Origin: Pseudomonas sp. GD03919
GTDB lineage: Bacteria > Pseudomonadota > Gammaproteobacteria > Pseudomonadales > Pseudomonadaceae
Length of the DNA: 64,000 bases
Reading direction: 5' to 3'
Assembly (NCBI RefSeq): GCF_029814935.1
Contig: NZ_CP104582.1
Span: 1,798,001-1,862,000, forward strand
Shown piece after piece: positions 55,078 through 64,000 of this stretch; position 1 is the first letter of the stretch; the number at the start of each line of letters is the position of its first letter. A program made the position numbers and the translations under genes. The notes beneath the pieces were generated by a model. It was not told where the DNA came from. It was given only the letters and a program-made list of their open reading frames with translations, and ran no database searches.

Positions 55078-55464
55078 TTGGACAAGAACATGAAAATCCT
55101 CATCGTTGACGATTTTTCGACGATGCGACGGATCATCAAGAACCTCTTGCGGGACTTGGGTTTCACCAACACCGCGGAAGCCGATGACGGCACTTCGGCC
55201 CTGCCAATGCTGCAAAGCGGCAGCTTCGACTTTCTGGTGACCGACTGGAACATGCCCGGTATGACTGGCATCGACCTGCTGCGCGCGGTGCGGGCCGATG
55301 AGCGCCTCAAGCATCTGCCGGTGCTGATGGTGACCGCTGAAGCCAAGCGCGATCAGATCATCGAGGCGGCCCAGGCCGGTGTGAATGGCTACGTGGTCAA
55401 ACCCTTCACCGCTCAGGTGTTGAAGGAAAAGATCGAGAAGATCTTCGAGCGGGTCAACGGCTGA
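55078..55464 (+). CDS. cheY: chemotaxis response regulator CheY
   Basis: Single-domain receiver that carries the signal from CheA to FliM. The phospho-acceptor Asp lies in [12 protein letters not shown] (residue 56 from this start), with [13 protein letters not shown] and VVKPFTAQ. A strong GGAGG (55068-55072) is correctly spaced only for TTG at 55078 ([12 protein letters not shown]); the commonly used ATG at 55090 lies 17 bases from it. Either gives a 124-128 residue protein. First gene of cheYZAB. Confidence 0.93.
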   Translation: MDKNMKILIVDDFSTMRRIIKNLLRDLGFTNTAEADDGTSALPMLQSGSFDFLVTDWNMPGMTGIDLLRAVRADERLKHLPVLMVTAEAKRDQIIEAAQAGVNGYVVKPFTAQVLKEKIEKIFERVNG

Positions 55465-55483
55465 TGTCAGCCGCGAGGGTGCT

Positions 55484-56272
55484 ATGGAACATGATGACTC
55501 CACGCTGGGTGACCTCGAGTCGACCCTGAAAAACAATGCCCGCGATCTGGTCGATAGCCTTGACCAAGGTAATTTCGGCGCCGCGGTGCAACTGATCAAC
55601 GAGCTGAACAAGGTTCGTGATCACGGTCTCTATCATGAGGTTGGCAAGCTCACCCGTGAGCTGCACAACGCTATCGTCAATTTCCAAATCGACCCGCGCA
55701 TGCCGCATGCCCAGGAGCTGTCGCAGATCGCCGACGCGACCGAGCGCCTGAACTACGTCGTGACCATGACGGAAAAAGCCGCCAACCGCACCATGGATCT
55801 GGTCGAGCAGAGCGCCCCGCTGGTCAATGACCTGAGCGATGAAGCACAGAGCCTGAGCGTCGAGTGGGGCCGTTTCATGCGTCGTGAAATCAGTGCCGAC
55901 GGTTTTCGTGAGCTGGCTAAGCGCGTCGAGCTGTTCCTCGCCCGTAGCGAGCGCGACGGTGCCAAGCTCTCTGCGCACCTCAATGACATTCTGCTGGCGC
56001 AGGACTACCAGGACCTCACCGGCCAGGTGATCAAGCGTGTCACCCAGCTGGTGACTGAAGTGGAAAGCAACCTGCTCAAGCTGATGCTCATGGCCAGCCA
56101 GGTCGATCGTTTTGCCGGTATTCAGCATGACCACGAAGCGCTGCGTGCCGAACGGGAAAAATCAAAAGAGCCATCGCGGGGTGAAGGTCCGCAGATTCAT
56201 GCCGATAAGCGTGAAGATGTCGCCTCCAGCCAAGACGATGTCGACGACCTGCTGTCCAGTCTAGGGTTCTAA
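55484..56272 (+). CDS. cheZ: CheY-P phosphatase CheZ
   Basis: Dephosphorylates CheY-P to reset the motor. The catalytic helix region contains LLAQDYQDLTGQVIKRVTQL around residue 170, with the key Gln in QDLTGQ. The C-terminal CheY-tethering peptide is DDVDDLLSSLGF. 262 aa. It lies 19 bases after cheY and 12 before cheA. Confidence 0.94.
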   Translation: MEHDDSTLGDLESTLKNNARDLVDSLDQGNFGAAVQLINELNKVRDHGLYHEVGKLTRELHNAIVNFQIDPRMPHAQELSQIADATERLNYVVTMTEKAANRTMDLVEQSAPLVNDLSDEAQSLSVEWGRFMRREISADGFRELAKRVELFLARSERDGAKLSAHLNDILLAQDYQDLTGQVIKRVTQLVTEVESNLLKLMLMASQVDRFAGIQHDHEALRAEREKSKEPSRGEGPQIHADKREDVASSQDDVDDLLSSLGF

Positions 56273-56284
56273 GGAGCACACAAT

Positions 56285-58495
56285 ATGAGCTTCGGCGCCG
56301 ATGAAGAGATTCTCCAGGATTTCCTGGTAGAGGCCGGCGAGATTCTCGAACAGTTGTCCGAACAGTTAGTCGAGCTGGAAAGCCGACCGGACGACATGAA
56401 CCTGCTCAACGCCATCTTCCGTGGTTTTCATACCGTGAAGGGCGGGGCGGGCTTCCTCCAGCTCAACGAGCTGGTGGAGTGCTGCCATATCGCCGAAAAC
56501 GTCTTCGACATCCTGCGCAAGGGTGAGCGTCGCGTCGATTCGGAGCTCATGGATGTGGTGCTCGAGGCTCTTGATGCTGTCAACGGCATGTTCGGCGAGG
56601 TGCGTGAGCGCCGCGAGCCGACGCCTGCCTCCCCAGAACTGCTGGCAGCCCTGGCGCGTCTTGCCGAGCCAGGTGGCGCGGCAGAGGCGCCAGTGCCGGC
56701 TGCGGCTGAGGCGGAACCCGAAGCTGAACCGGTCTCTGCGCCGGTGGCATCGGGCGACATCACCGACAGTGAGTTCGAACAGCTGCTCGGTGCGCTGGGT
56801 GAGGCGCCGGCTGCTGAAGCGGCCGAGTCAGGTGCGGCGGCCGATGAGATCACCGACGACGAGTTCGAGTCGCTGCTCGACCAGTTGCATGGCAAGGGCC
56901 AGTTCTCCGTCACAGCCGAGGTTGCGGCTCCAGCACCGGTTGCTGCGGCGCCTGCTGCCGCCCCGGCCGGTGATGAAATTACCGATGACGAGTTCGAAGC
57001 ACTGCTCGATCAGTTGCACGGCAAGGGGCAGTTCGCTGTGCCGGCCGCACCTGCTGAGCCGGTGGACGTTGTCGTCAGCACGTCTGCCGCTGCGAGCGAC
57101 GATATCACTGACGATGAGTTCGAGTCGTTGCTCGATCAGTTGCATGGCAAGGGCAAGTTCGTGCCGCCGAGTGATCCGACACCTGCTGCCGCTGTTGCCA
57201 AACCTGCTGCGGCAGCGAAGCCCGACGCGCCGGCCAAGCCAGCCCCGGCCAGGGCCGAGCCTGCTGCGCCTGCCCGTGCCCCTGCTGCGCCGGCACCCGC
57301 TGCCGACAAGGCGCCTGGGGCGAGCGAGGCGGAAACCACCGTACGGGTCGATACCGCACGCCTCGATGAAATCATGAACATGGTCGGCGAGCTGGTGTTG
57401 GTGCGTAACCGTCTGGTTCGCCTGGGGCTCAACAGCGGCGACGAGGCCATGGCCAAGGCCGTGTCGAACCTCGATGTTGTCACGGCCGATCTGCAGACCT
57501 CGGTGATGAAGACCCGCATGCAGCCGATCAAGAAGGTGTTCGGCCGCTTCCCGCGCCTGGTACGCGATCTGGCGCGCAACCTGAAGAAGGAAATCAACCT
57601 CGAGCTGGTGGGCGAGGAAACCGACCTCGACAAGAACCTGGTCGAGGCGCTGGCAGACCCGCTGGTGCACTTGGTGCGCAACGCCGTCGACCATGGTGTG
57701 GAAACCCCGGAAGAGCGCGAGAAGGCTGGCAAGTCCCGTGCAGGGCGTGTGGTGCTGTCTGCCGAGCAGGAAGGCGACCACATCCTGTTGTCGATCACCG
57801 ATGACGGTAAGGGGATGGACGCCGACGTGCTGCGCGCCAAGGCCGTGGAGAAGGGCCTGCTGGACAAGGATGTGGCTGATCGCCTGAACGAGTTCGAATG
57901 CTACAACCTGATCTTCGCTCCGGGCTTCTCGACCAAGACCGAGATTTCCGACGTATCCGGCCGTGGTGTCGGCATGGATGTGGTGAAAACCAAGATCTCC
58001 CAGCTCAATGGCACGGTCAACGTGTTCTCGCAGAAGGGCCAGGGCTCGAAGATCATCATCAAGGTGCCGCTGACCCTGGCGATCATGCCGACGCTGATGG
58101 TGATGCTGGAGAATCAGGCTTTTGCCTTCCCGCTGGTCAACGTCAACGAGATCTTCCACCTCGATCTGTCACGCACCAACGTGGTCGACGGTCAGGAGGT
58201 GGTGATCGTGCGCGACAAGGCGCTGCCCCTGTTCTATCTCAAGCGTTGGCTGGTGCCGCAGGCCTTCCAGGAGGAACAGCGCGAAGGCCATGTGGTGATC
58301 CTCACCGTGGGCAGCCATCGCATCGGCTTTGTCGTCGATCAATTGGTCGGTCAGGAAGAAGTGGTAATCAAGCCACTGGGCAAGATGCTGCAAGGCACGC
58401 CCGGGATGTCTGGCGCCACGATCACTGGTGACGGACGCATCGCATTGATTCTCGACGTACCGAGCATGCTCAAGCGCTACGCTCGACGTTTCTGA
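56285..58495 (+). CDS. cheA: chemotaxis histidine kinase CheA
   Basis: 736 residues. P1 Hpt domain with His49 (FRGFHTVKGGAGFL); a long Ala/Pro linker; dimerisation P3 (LDEIMNMVGELVLVRNRLVR); P4 kinase with VHLVRNAVDHGVE, ITDDGKGMD and GRGVGMDVVKTKI; P5 CheW-like C-terminus. In place of a recognisable P2 domain there are four copies of a ~17-residue acidic motif, ITD(D/S)EFExLLDQLHGKG, beginning at residues 159, 189, 232 and 274. P2 normally docks CheY and CheB, so the repeats may do this job (inference). Confidence 0.95.
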   Translation: MSFGADEEILQDFLVEAGEILEQLSEQLVELESRPDDMNLLNAIFRGFHTVKGGAGFLQLNELVECCHIAENVFDILRKGERRVDSELMDVVLEALDAVNGMFGEVRERREPTPASPELLAALARLAEPGGAAEAPVPAAAEAEPEAEPVSAPVASGDITDSEFEQLLGALGEAPAAEAAESGAAADEITDDEFESLLDQLHGKGQFSVTAEVAAPAPVAAAPAAAPAGDEITDDEFEALLDQLHGKGQFAVPAAPAEPVDVVVSTSAAASDDITDDEFESLLDQLHGKGKFVPPSDPTPAAAVAKPAAAAKPDAPAKPAPARAEPAAPARAPAAPAPAADKAPGASEAETTVRVDTARLDEIMNMVGELVLVRNRLVRLGLNSGDEAMAKAVSNLDVVTADLQTSVMKTRMQPIKKVFGRFPRLVRDLARNLKKEINLELVGEETDLDKNLVEALADPLVHLVRNAVDHGVETPEEREKAGKSRAGRVVLSAEQEGDHILLSITDDGKGMDADVLRAKAVEKGLLDKDVADRLNEFECYNLIFAPGFSTKTEISDVSGRGVGMDVVKTKISQLNGTVNVFSQKGQGSKIIIKVPLTLAIMPTLMVMLENQAFAFPLVNVNEIFHLDLSRTNVVDGQEVVIVRDKALPLFYLKRWLVPQAFQEEQREGHVVILTVGSHRIGFVVDQLVGQEEVVIKPLGKMLQGTPGMSGATITGDGRIALILDVPSMLKRYARRF

Positions 58496-58540
58496 TGTTT
58501 CGCGGCGCGGGCCATGGCTTCGCGCCGTCTAGGAGTGTGT

Positions 58541-59677
58541 ATGGCTGTTAAAGTTCTGGTGGTGGACGACTCCGGCTTCTTCCGCCGGCGTGTCTCGGAA
58601 ATCCTGTCTGCTAACCCCAGCATTCAGGTCGTGGGCACGGCTACCAACGGGCGGGAAGCCATCGATCAGGCGCTTGCGCTCAAGCCCGACGTGATCACCA
58701 TGGATTACGAGATGCCGATGATGGACGGCATCACCGCTGTGCGAAACATCATGCAGCGCTGTCCAACGCCGGTACTGATGTTCTCCTCGCTGACGCACGA
58801 AGGGGCTCGTGTCACGCTCGATGCCCTGGATGCCGGCGCGGTGGATTTTCTGCCGAAGAATTTCGAGGACATCTCGCGCAACCCCGAGAAGGTCAAGCAG
58901 ATGCTGTGTGAGAAGGTGCACAGCATCGCGCGCAGTAACCGACGTTTCAGCTCGGCTGCAGTGGCGCCGGCGCCGACTGTGGCCAGCCCGAATGCGGCGC
59001 CGATTAGCCGTCCTGCTGTCTCGACACGACCTGCTGCACCGGCTCCCGCTGTTCCTGCGCGTCCGGCAGCATCGGCCGGTGGCGCCGCCCCTACGTCATC
59101 CGCGCCCAAGCGCAAGGCTTACAAGCTGGTTGCCATCGGCACCTCGACCGGTGGCCCGGTGGCCCTGCAGCGTGTGCTGACCCAGCTACCGGCGAATTTC
59201 CCAGCGCCCATCGTACTCATCCAGCATATGCCGGCCGCGTTCACCAAGGCCTTTGCCGAGCGCCTGGACAAGCTGTGCCGCATTCAGGTCAAGGAAGCCG
59301 AAGACGGCGATATTCTGCGGCCCGGTCTGGCGCTGCTGGCACCTGGCGGCAAGCAGATGATGGTCGATGCGCGCGGTGCGGTGAAAATCCTCCCGGGTGA
59401 CGAGCGTCTCAACTACAAACCCAGTGTCGATATCACCTTTGGCTCGGCAGCCAAGTCCTATGGTGACAAGGTACTGGCCGTGGTACTCACCGGTATGGGC
59501 GCCGATGGCCGCGAGGGTGCGCGTCTGCTCAAGCAGGGCGGGAGCCAGGTATGGGCGCAGGATGAAGCCAGTTGCGTGATCTATGGCATGCCCATGGCGG
59601 TGGTCAAGGCCAATCTGACCGATGCCGTCTACAGCCTTGATGACATTGGCCGGCATCTGACCGAGGCCTGCCAGTGA
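58541..59677 (+). CDS. cheB: chemotaxis methylesterase CheB
   Basis: Receptor demethylase/deamidase. Receiver domain ([30 protein letters not shown]), an Ala/Pro-rich linker around residues 140-185, and the catalytic domain with Ser in [14 protein letters not shown], His in [17 protein letters not shown] and Asp in [13 protein letters not shown]. 378 aa. AGGAGTGTGT before ATG 58541 sets the start. In this cluster it follows cheA and precedes motC. Confidence 0.95.
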   Translation: MAVKVLVVDDSGFFRRRVSEILSANPSIQVVGTATNGREAIDQALALKPDVITMDYEMPMMDGITAVRNIMQRCPTPVLMFSSLTHEGARVTLDALDAGAVDFLPKNFEDISRNPEKVKQMLCEKVHSIARSNRRFSSAAVAPAPTVASPNAAPISRPAVSTRPAAPAPAVPARPAASAGGAAPTSSAPKRKAYKLVAIGTSTGGPVALQRVLTQLPANFPAPIVLIQHMPAAFTKAFAERLDKLCRIQVKEAEDGDILRPGLALLAPGGKQMMVDARGAVKILPGDERLNYKPSVDITFGSAAKSYGDKVLAVVLTGMGADGREGARLLKQGGSQVWAQDEASCVIYGMPMAVVKANLTDAVYSLDDIGRHLTEACQ

Positions 59678-59702
59678 ACAGTGTTGATGCGGAAACCTGC
59701 GC

Positions 59703-60443
59703 ATGGATGTACTGAGCCTTATTGGCGTCATCCTGGCGTTCGTTGCCATTCTGGGCGGCAATTATCTTGAGGGTGGGCATGCTGGTGCCTTGCTCAATGG
59801 CCCGGCCGCGCTGATCGTCATCGGTGGTACCTTGGGTGCAGCGTTTCTGCAGGCGCCCGTGCAGGTATTCAAACGGGCCATGGGGATCCTGCGCTGGATT
59901 TTCTTTCCGCCGCGTATCGATCTGCCCGGTGGTATCAATCGTGTGGTTGGCTGGAGCATGGTGGCGCGCAAGGAAGGCCTGCTGGGGCTTGAAGCGGTCG
60001 CTGATGCCGAGCCTGATCCCTATGCGCGCAAGGGGCTGCAGTTGCTGGTCGACGGCGCCGAGCCGGAATCCATTCGCAGCATTCTCGAAGTCGACCTCTA
60101 TACCCAGGAAGCGCGTGATATCCAGGCTGCCAAGGTATTCGAAAGCATGGGCGGCTACGCGCCGACCATCGGCATCATTGGTGCGGTAATGGGGTTGATT
60201 CATGTGATGGGCAATCTGGCCGACCCGAGCATGCTCGGCAGTGGCATTGCCGTAGCGTTCGTTGCCACCATTTATGGTGTGGGGTTCGCCAACCTGCTGC
60301 TGTTGCCTGCGGGCAACAAGCTCAAGGCCATTGCCATGCGTCAGTCGCGCTACCGTGAGATGCTGCTCGAAGGCATCCTGTCCATTGCCGAGGGAGAGAA
60401 TCCACGCTCCATCGAACTGAAGCTGCAAGGCTTCATGGACTGA
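59703..60443 (+). CDS. motC: flagellar stator protein MotC (MotA-like)
   Basis: Proton-channel subunit of the second stator of pseudomonads. 246 residues with four hydrophobic segments (LSLIGVILAFVAILGGNYL; ALIVIGGTLGAAFLQAP; MGGYAPTIGIIGAVMGLIHV; GIAVAFVATIYGVGFANLLL) and a cytoplasmic loop that contacts FliG. The conserved PTIGIIGAVMGL segment holds the Pro of the channel. It is followed by motD after 12 bases. Confidence 0.95.
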   Translation: MDVLSLIGVILAFVAILGGNYLEGGHAGALLNGPAALIVIGGTLGAAFLQAPVQVFKRAMGILRWIFFPPRIDLPGGINRVVGWSMVARKEGLLGLEAVADAEPDPYARKGLQLLVDGAEPESIRSILEVDLYTQEARDIQAAKVFESMGGYAPTIGIIGAVMGLIHVMGNLADPSMLGSGIAVAFVATIYGVGFANLLLLPAGNKLKAIAMRQSRYREMLLEGILSIAEGENPRSIELKLQGFMD

Positions 60444-60455
60444 TGGAGGGATGGC

Positions 60456-61265
60456 ATGGCACGCAGGCGGCATCATGAAGAGCACGAGAATCACGAGCGT
60501 TGGCTGGTGTCCTACGCTGACTTCATCACCCTGTTGTTCGCCTTCTTCGTGGTGATGTACTCGATTTCCTCGATCAATGAAGGCAAGTACAAGGTTCTTT
60601 CCGATTCGCTGACGGGCGTGTTCAACCAGCCGGATCGTTCGATCAAGCCAATTCCGGTTGGTGAGGAGCGGCCGCGTACCAGCCAGCCGTATGATAGCGC
60701 CATGGACGATCCCAGTTCGGACTCGACCCTGCAGAGTATTGCCTCCAGCGTGCGTGAGGCCTTTGGTGAGTTGATCCAGGCCGATCAGCTGACCGTGAGC
60801 GGCAACGAGATGTGGATCGAGATCGAACTCAGTTCCAGCTTGCTGTTTCCCAGCGGTGATGCCATTCCGAACAACCAGGCGTTCGATATCATCGAAAAGG
60901 TGGCCAAGATTCTGGCGCCTTATCAAAACCCGGTTAAGGTCGAGGGCTTCACTGACAACCTGCCGATTCAGACGGCTCAATATCCAACCAACTGGGAGTT
61001 GTCGGCTGCGCGGGCGGCGAGCATCGTACGCATGCTGGCTATGGAGGGTGTCGACCCTTCGCGTCTTGCCGCTGTCGGCTATGGTGAGTTCCAGCCGGTA
61101 GCCGACAACGCCACGGCCGAGGGCCGGGCGCGGAATCGCCGAGTCGTGCTGGTGATTTCACGCAACCTCGAAACGCGCCGCAGTGATGGGCCTGCCGCGA
61201 CTCAGCAAAACGGGGCTGGCACGCAACCTGCACCGCCGTCTGCGTCGGGGGTTCCACAGTCGTGA
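60456..61265 (+). CDS. motD: flagellar stator protein MotD (MotB-like)
   Basis: Peptidoglycan-anchored stator partner of MotC. The N-terminal membrane helix WLVSYADFITLLFAFFVVMY carries the proton-binding Asp; the C-terminal OmpA/MotB domain has VEGFTDNLPIQTAQYPTNWE and LAAVGYGEFQPVADNATAEG. 269 aa. Two ATGs stand side by side (60451 is out of frame); 60456 follows GGAGGG. Confidence 0.95.
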   Translation: MARRRHHEEHENHERWLVSYADFITLLFAFFVVMYSISSINEGKYKVLSDSLTGVFNQPDRSIKPIPVGEERPRTSQPYDSAMDDPSSDSTLQSIASSVREAFGELIQADQLTVSGNEMWIEIELSSSLLFPSGDAIPNNQAFDIIEKVAKILAPYQNPVKVEGFTDNLPIQTAQYPTNWELSAARAASIVRMLAMEGVDPSRLAAVGYGEFQPVADNATAEGRARNRRVVLVISRNLETRRSDGPAATQQNGAGTQPAPPSASGVPQS

Positions 61266-61347
61266 AGCCGTCAAATTCCAGTCGCTTGCTCCGTGGCAGT
61301 GACGCCATTCTCGGCCTGAGCGCCTCTTGCCGGGAGGATAAGAGAAC

Positions 61348-62136
61348 ATGAAAGTCTGGGCAGTAGCCAATCAGAAGGGAGGGGTCGGCAAGACCACCAC
61401 CTCCATTGCCCTGGCAGGCCTGTTGGCCGATGCCGGCAAGCGTGTAGTCGTGGTCGATCTCGATCCGCATGGGTCGATGACCAGTTATTTCGGCCATGAT
61501 CCCGACACGCTGGAGCACAGTTGCTTCGACCTGTTCCTGCACCAGGGCAACGTGCCGCAAGGCCTGCCCAAGCAGCTGTTGCACAGCACCAGTCACGAGA
61601 ATATCTCGCTGCTGCCGTCGAGCACCGCGCTGGCCACCCTGGAGCGTCAGTCGCCGGGGCAGAGTGGTCTGGGCCTGGTGATCGCCAAGAGCCTGGCGCA
61701 GCTGTGGGGGGACTTCGACCACGCCATCATCGACAGTCCGCCATTGCTTGGCGTGCTGATGGTCAACGCCCTGGCCGCCAGCCAGCATCTGGTGATTCCG
61801 GTGCAGACCGAGTTTCTTGCGGTCAAAGGCCTGGAGCGGATGATCACGACACTGGCGATGATCAACCGATCGCGTAAGCAGGCCTTGCCCTATACCATCG
61901 TGCCGACGCTGTTCGACCGGCGAACCCAGGCCTCCATGAGCACCCTGCGGGTGCTGCGCAATACTTATCCCGATCATCTGTGGCCGGCCTACATTCCGGT
62001 GGATACGCGCTTGCGTGATGCCAGCCGGGCAGGGCGCACGCCTTCGCAGTTCGATGCGGGCAGCCGTGGTGTGATCGCCTATCGGGCACTGCTCAAGCAT
62101 CTGCTCAGCCAACAGAATGCAGCGCAGGTGGCCTGA
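61348..62136 (+). CDS. ParA-family ATPase of the chemotaxis cluster
   Basis: 262-residue ParA/Soj-type ATPase with deviant Walker A NQKGGVGKTTTSIALAG, Walker A' VVVVDLDPHGSMTSYFG and AIIDSPPLLGVLMVNALA. In vibrios and pseudomonads the homologue in this place (ParC-like) localises chemoreceptor arrays at the cell pole; that role is inferred from the neighbours. It lies between motD and the CheW-like coupling protein. Confidence 0.9.
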   Translation: MKVWAVANQKGGVGKTTTSIALAGLLADAGKRVVVVDLDPHGSMTSYFGHDPDTLEHSCFDLFLHQGNVPQGLPKQLLHSTSHENISLLPSSTALATLERQSPGQSGLGLVIAKSLAQLWGDFDHAIIDSPPLLGVLMVNALAASQHLVIPVQTEFLAVKGLERMITTLAMINRSRKQALPYTIVPTLFDRRTQASMSTLRVLRNTYPDHLWPAYIPVDTRLRDASRAGRTPSQFDAGSRGVIAYRALLKHLLSQQNAAQVA

Positions 62137-62222
62137 GATGAGCGTCTGTGTCGACTGGCTCGTCTCAAGTCTGGGCATGCTGCGGCCGATATGCTGTCAA
62201 GCTCTTATCTCGGGTTTCCGTC

Positions 62223-63047
62223 ATGAGTCGTGATCTCGCCACTGCCACACGTTCACAGCTGGCTCTGCAGTCCTATCTCGATGGCCTGCTGCAGGAGGCT
62301 GCTGCCGAACTGGAGATGTCTGTCAGCCTCGATGAGTTCGAAGCTGCGGTGCTCGAGGAGCAGGTGCGCGATGCCCGGCTGGTCGAGGCGATAGCGCCTG
62401 CTGTTGCGCCCGTTATGCGTGCAGCGGTGGTCGAGCCTCCGGTTGAGGTCGCCACCGTGCCGGTAGAGTTGCCTGCGCCCGTATTGGCGCCGGCCATCGA
62501 AGACTCGCCGCCAGCGGTCGCCACCCTTGCCGGGCAGGCCCCGCAACCGGCTGCCTTGCAGGCTGATGGTCGTCCGGCCTGGGCTGAGGAACCCTTCGAG
62601 TGTCTGCTGTTCGATGTAGCGGGACTGACGCTGGCCGTGCCGCTGATTTGCCTGGGCTCGATCTACCCGCTCGAAGGCCAGGAGCTGACGCCGCTGTTCG
62701 GTCAGCCGGAGTGGTTTCTCGGTATTCTGCCCAGCCAGTCCGGTAACCTGAAGGTGCTGGATACGGCGCGTTGGGTGATGCCGGATCGTTACCGTGATGA
62801 CTTCCGTGAAGGGCTGCAATACGTGATTTCGGTGCAGGGCTACGAGTGGGGGCTGGCGGTGCATCAGGTCAGCCGCTCGATTCGTCTGGATCCGGACGAG
62901 GTCAAGTGGCGCAGCCAGCGCAGCCAGCGACCCTGGCTGGCCGGTACGGTGATCGAGCATATGTGTGCCTTGCTCGATGTGGCGGCGCTGGCCGAGCTGA
63001 TTGCCAGCGGCGCGGCGAAACGCCTGCATGGCGGAAAAGTGCATTGA
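62223..63047 (+). CDS. CheW-domain protein (ParP-like array coupling protein)
   Basis: A 274-residue protein: a short N-terminal helix (SQLALQSYLDGLLQEAAAEL), a long Ala/Pro/Val-rich linker (about residues 65-115), and a C-terminal CheW-like domain with CLLFDVAGLTLAVPLICLGS and VISVQGYEWGLAVHQVSRSI. It stands between the ParA-like gene and cheW, as does ParP in vibrios, where it links the ATPase to the chemoreceptor array. ATG at 62223 is chosen because it gives a natural start; the ribosome site is weak. Confidence 0.87.
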   Translation: MSRDLATATRSQLALQSYLDGLLQEAAAELEMSVSLDEFEAAVLEEQVRDARLVEAIAPAVAPVMRAAVVEPPVEVATVPVELPAPVLAPAIEDSPPAVATLAGQAPQPAALQADGRPAWAEEPFECLLFDVAGLTLAVPLICLGSIYPLEGQELTPLFGQPEWFLGILPSQSGNLKVLDTARWVMPDRYRDDFREGLQYVISVQGYEWGLAVHQVSRSIRLDPDEVKWRSQRSQRPWLAGTVIEHMCALLDVAALAELIASGAAKRLHGGKVH

Positions 63048-63143
63048 GAATTGGTGGGTTCGTGCCAACGGGCTCTATAGTTGATGAAAAGCGGGTCGAC
63101 CCGCACATGCCGCGCTGAGCGGTTTTTGATGAGGCTAGGGGAC

Positions 63144-63623
63144 ATGAAGAAAAGTTCTGCACAAGGCGCCGAAGATCCGATTCTGCAGTGGGTGACCTTT
63201 CGCCTGGACAATGAGACCTACGGCATCAACGTGATGCAGGTTCAGGAAGTCCTGCGCTATACCGAGATTGCCCCTGTGCCGGGCGCGCCGAGCTATGTGC
63301 TGGGTATCATCAACCTGCGCGGCAACGTGGTCACCGTGATCGATACCCGCCAGCGTTTCGGTCTGGGTTCGGCGCCGGTGACCGACAACACCCGTATCGT
63401 CATCATCGAGGCGGACAAGCAGGTGGTCGGCATTCTGGTCGATAGCGTGGCCGAAGTGGTTTACCTGCGTCAGTCCGAGATCGAGACGGCACCGAACGTC
63501 GGTAACGACGAGTCGGCCAAGTTCATCCAGGGCGTCTGCAACAAGAACGGCGAGCTGCTGATTCTGGTCGAACTGGACAAGATGATGTCCGAAGAAGAGT
63601 GGTCGGAGCTGGAGAGCATCTGA
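63144..63623 (+). CDS. cheW: chemotaxis coupling protein CheW
   Basis: Links CheA to chemoreceptors. 159 residues, MKKSSAQGAEDPILQWVTFR and the CheW core YGINVMQVQEVLRYTEIAPV, VLGIINLRGNVVTVIDTRQR, and IIEADKQVVGILVDSVAEVV. ATG at 63144 after TAGGGGAC gives the usual length; the upstream starts extend into non-conserved sequence. Last che gene in the window. Confidence 0.95.
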   Translation: MKKSSAQGAEDPILQWVTFRLDNETYGINVMQVQEVLRYTEIAPVPGAPSYVLGIINLRGNVVTVIDTRQRFGLGSAPVTDNTRIVIIEADKQVVGILVDSVAEVVYLRQSEIETAPNVGNDESAKFIQGVCNKNGELLILVELDKMMSEEEWSELESI

Positions 63624-63626
63624 GCC

Positions 63627-64000
63627 ATGTCCGAGTTTGCCATGCTGGCTGCGGCCCTTGCCTTCGTGGCGCTGCTCTGCGTGGCATTGGGCATCGTCTG
63701 CCATGGCCTGCAGCGCAACCAGCAGCGTCTGCTGGCTGAGCAGGCCAAGCTTGATGCCGTACGCGATGCTCGGATCAAGGAGCTGGGTAAGCGGCTGGAT
63801 GCCTACCTGACCGGCAGCATTCGTATGGGCGAAGAGTTGCACGAGTTGCGGCGTGTGGTGGCGCCGCTGCCGGACAAGGTCAGCCAGATCGAGCAGCGCG
63901 ACCCCAGTAGCCTGTCCTTCACGCAGGCCGCACGCCTGGTGGGCATGGGCGCCAGCGTCGAAGATCTGACCCAGTCCTGTGGGTTGAGCAAGGCCGAGGC
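63627..64000 (+). CDS. DUF2802 protein, 3' end outside window
   Basis: The frame starts with ATG three bases after the cheW stop and is open to the window end. It has an N-terminal membrane helix (MLAAALAFVALLCVALGIVC), a coiled-coil-like segment (LLAEQAKLDAVRDARIKELG) and the beginning of a small helical domain (LSFTQAARLVGMGASVEDLT) typical of DUF2802 proteins found after cheW in pseudomonads. Function is unknown. Confidence 0.85.
   Translation, partial: MSEFAMLAAALAFVALLCVALGIVCHGLQRNQQRLLAEQAKLDAVRDARIKELGKRLDAYLTGSIRMGEELHELRRVVAPLPDKVSQIEQRDPSSLSFTQAARLVGMGASVEDLTQSCGLSKAE

Noticed and set aside
59604..60980. Reverse ORF of 458 codons opposite motC-motD
   Set aside because: Antisense shadow; forward frames are typical MotC and MotD.

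Overview
This window is chromosomal DNA of a Pseudomonas-type gammaproteobacterium. The evidence is the high GC content, flagellar regulators known from pseudomonads (FleQ, FleS/FleR, FleN, HsbA-HsbR-HptB), MotC/MotD stators and a run of -24/-12 (sigma-54) promoters. The species cannot be fixed from the sequence alone. The unbroken flg-fli-flh-che-mot order, with the Hsb/HptB genes between fliJ and fliK, differs from the scattered arrangement in P. aeruginosa and fits other pseudomonads, for example the mendocina/oleovorans or stutzeri groups.

Layout. 1-4.6 kb is housekeeping: a PHP phosphoesterase cut by the window edge, yciO, trpS, scpA-scpB and a DUF1289 gene. 4.7-5.5 kb is a stable-RNA operon with three tRNA-Ala(GGC)/tRNA-Glu(TTC) pairs behind a near-consensus sigma-70 promoter. 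5.5-7.7 kb holds a deleted diguanylate cyclase remnant, a thioesterase, a small frameshifted gene and dusC. 7.8-19.3 kb is flgBCDE and flgFGHIJKL (rod, hook, rings, junction proteins). 19.4-22.7 kb is a two-gene reverse-strand insert (TPR-methyltransferase, TPR-glycosyltransferase) where flagellin glycosylation genes often lie. 22.8-27.2 kb is fliC-flaG-fliD-fliS-fliT. 27.4-34.1 kb holds the regulators fleQ and fleSR, interrupted by two unusual tandem amplifications. 34.1-40.2 kb is fliEFGHIJ, with a short inverted-repeat-bounded element between fliG and fliH. 40.3-42.7 kb is hsbA-hsbR-hptB. 42.7-53.3 kb is fliK, fliLMNOPQR-flhB and flhA-flhF. 53.4-64 kb is fleN-fliA, cheYZAB, motCD, a ParA-like ATPase, a CheW-like coupling protein, cheW and a DUF2802 gene cut by the window end.

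How it works together. FleQ with sigma-54 is expected to drive the middle genes through the -24/-12 sites seen before flgB, flgF, fliD, fleS, fliE, fliK, fliL and flhA. FleS/FleR adds a second tier, FliA (sigma-28) drives fliC, and FleN and FlhF set flagellar number and place. The Che and Mot proteins steer and power the motor.

The most unusual part is the fleQ-fliE interval. Downstream of fleQ, a 232-bp unit carrying a copy of the last ~25 codons of fleQ plus a REPIN-like double palindrome is repeated in perfect register. Downstream of fleR, a 489-bp unit carrying a small GIY-YIG nuclease gene and a related REPIN-like double palindrome is duplicated. The palindromes in the two arrays belong to one sequence family. 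A link between the nuclease and the palindromes, analogous to RAYT/REPIN pairs, is a testable hypothesis and is not shown by the sequence.
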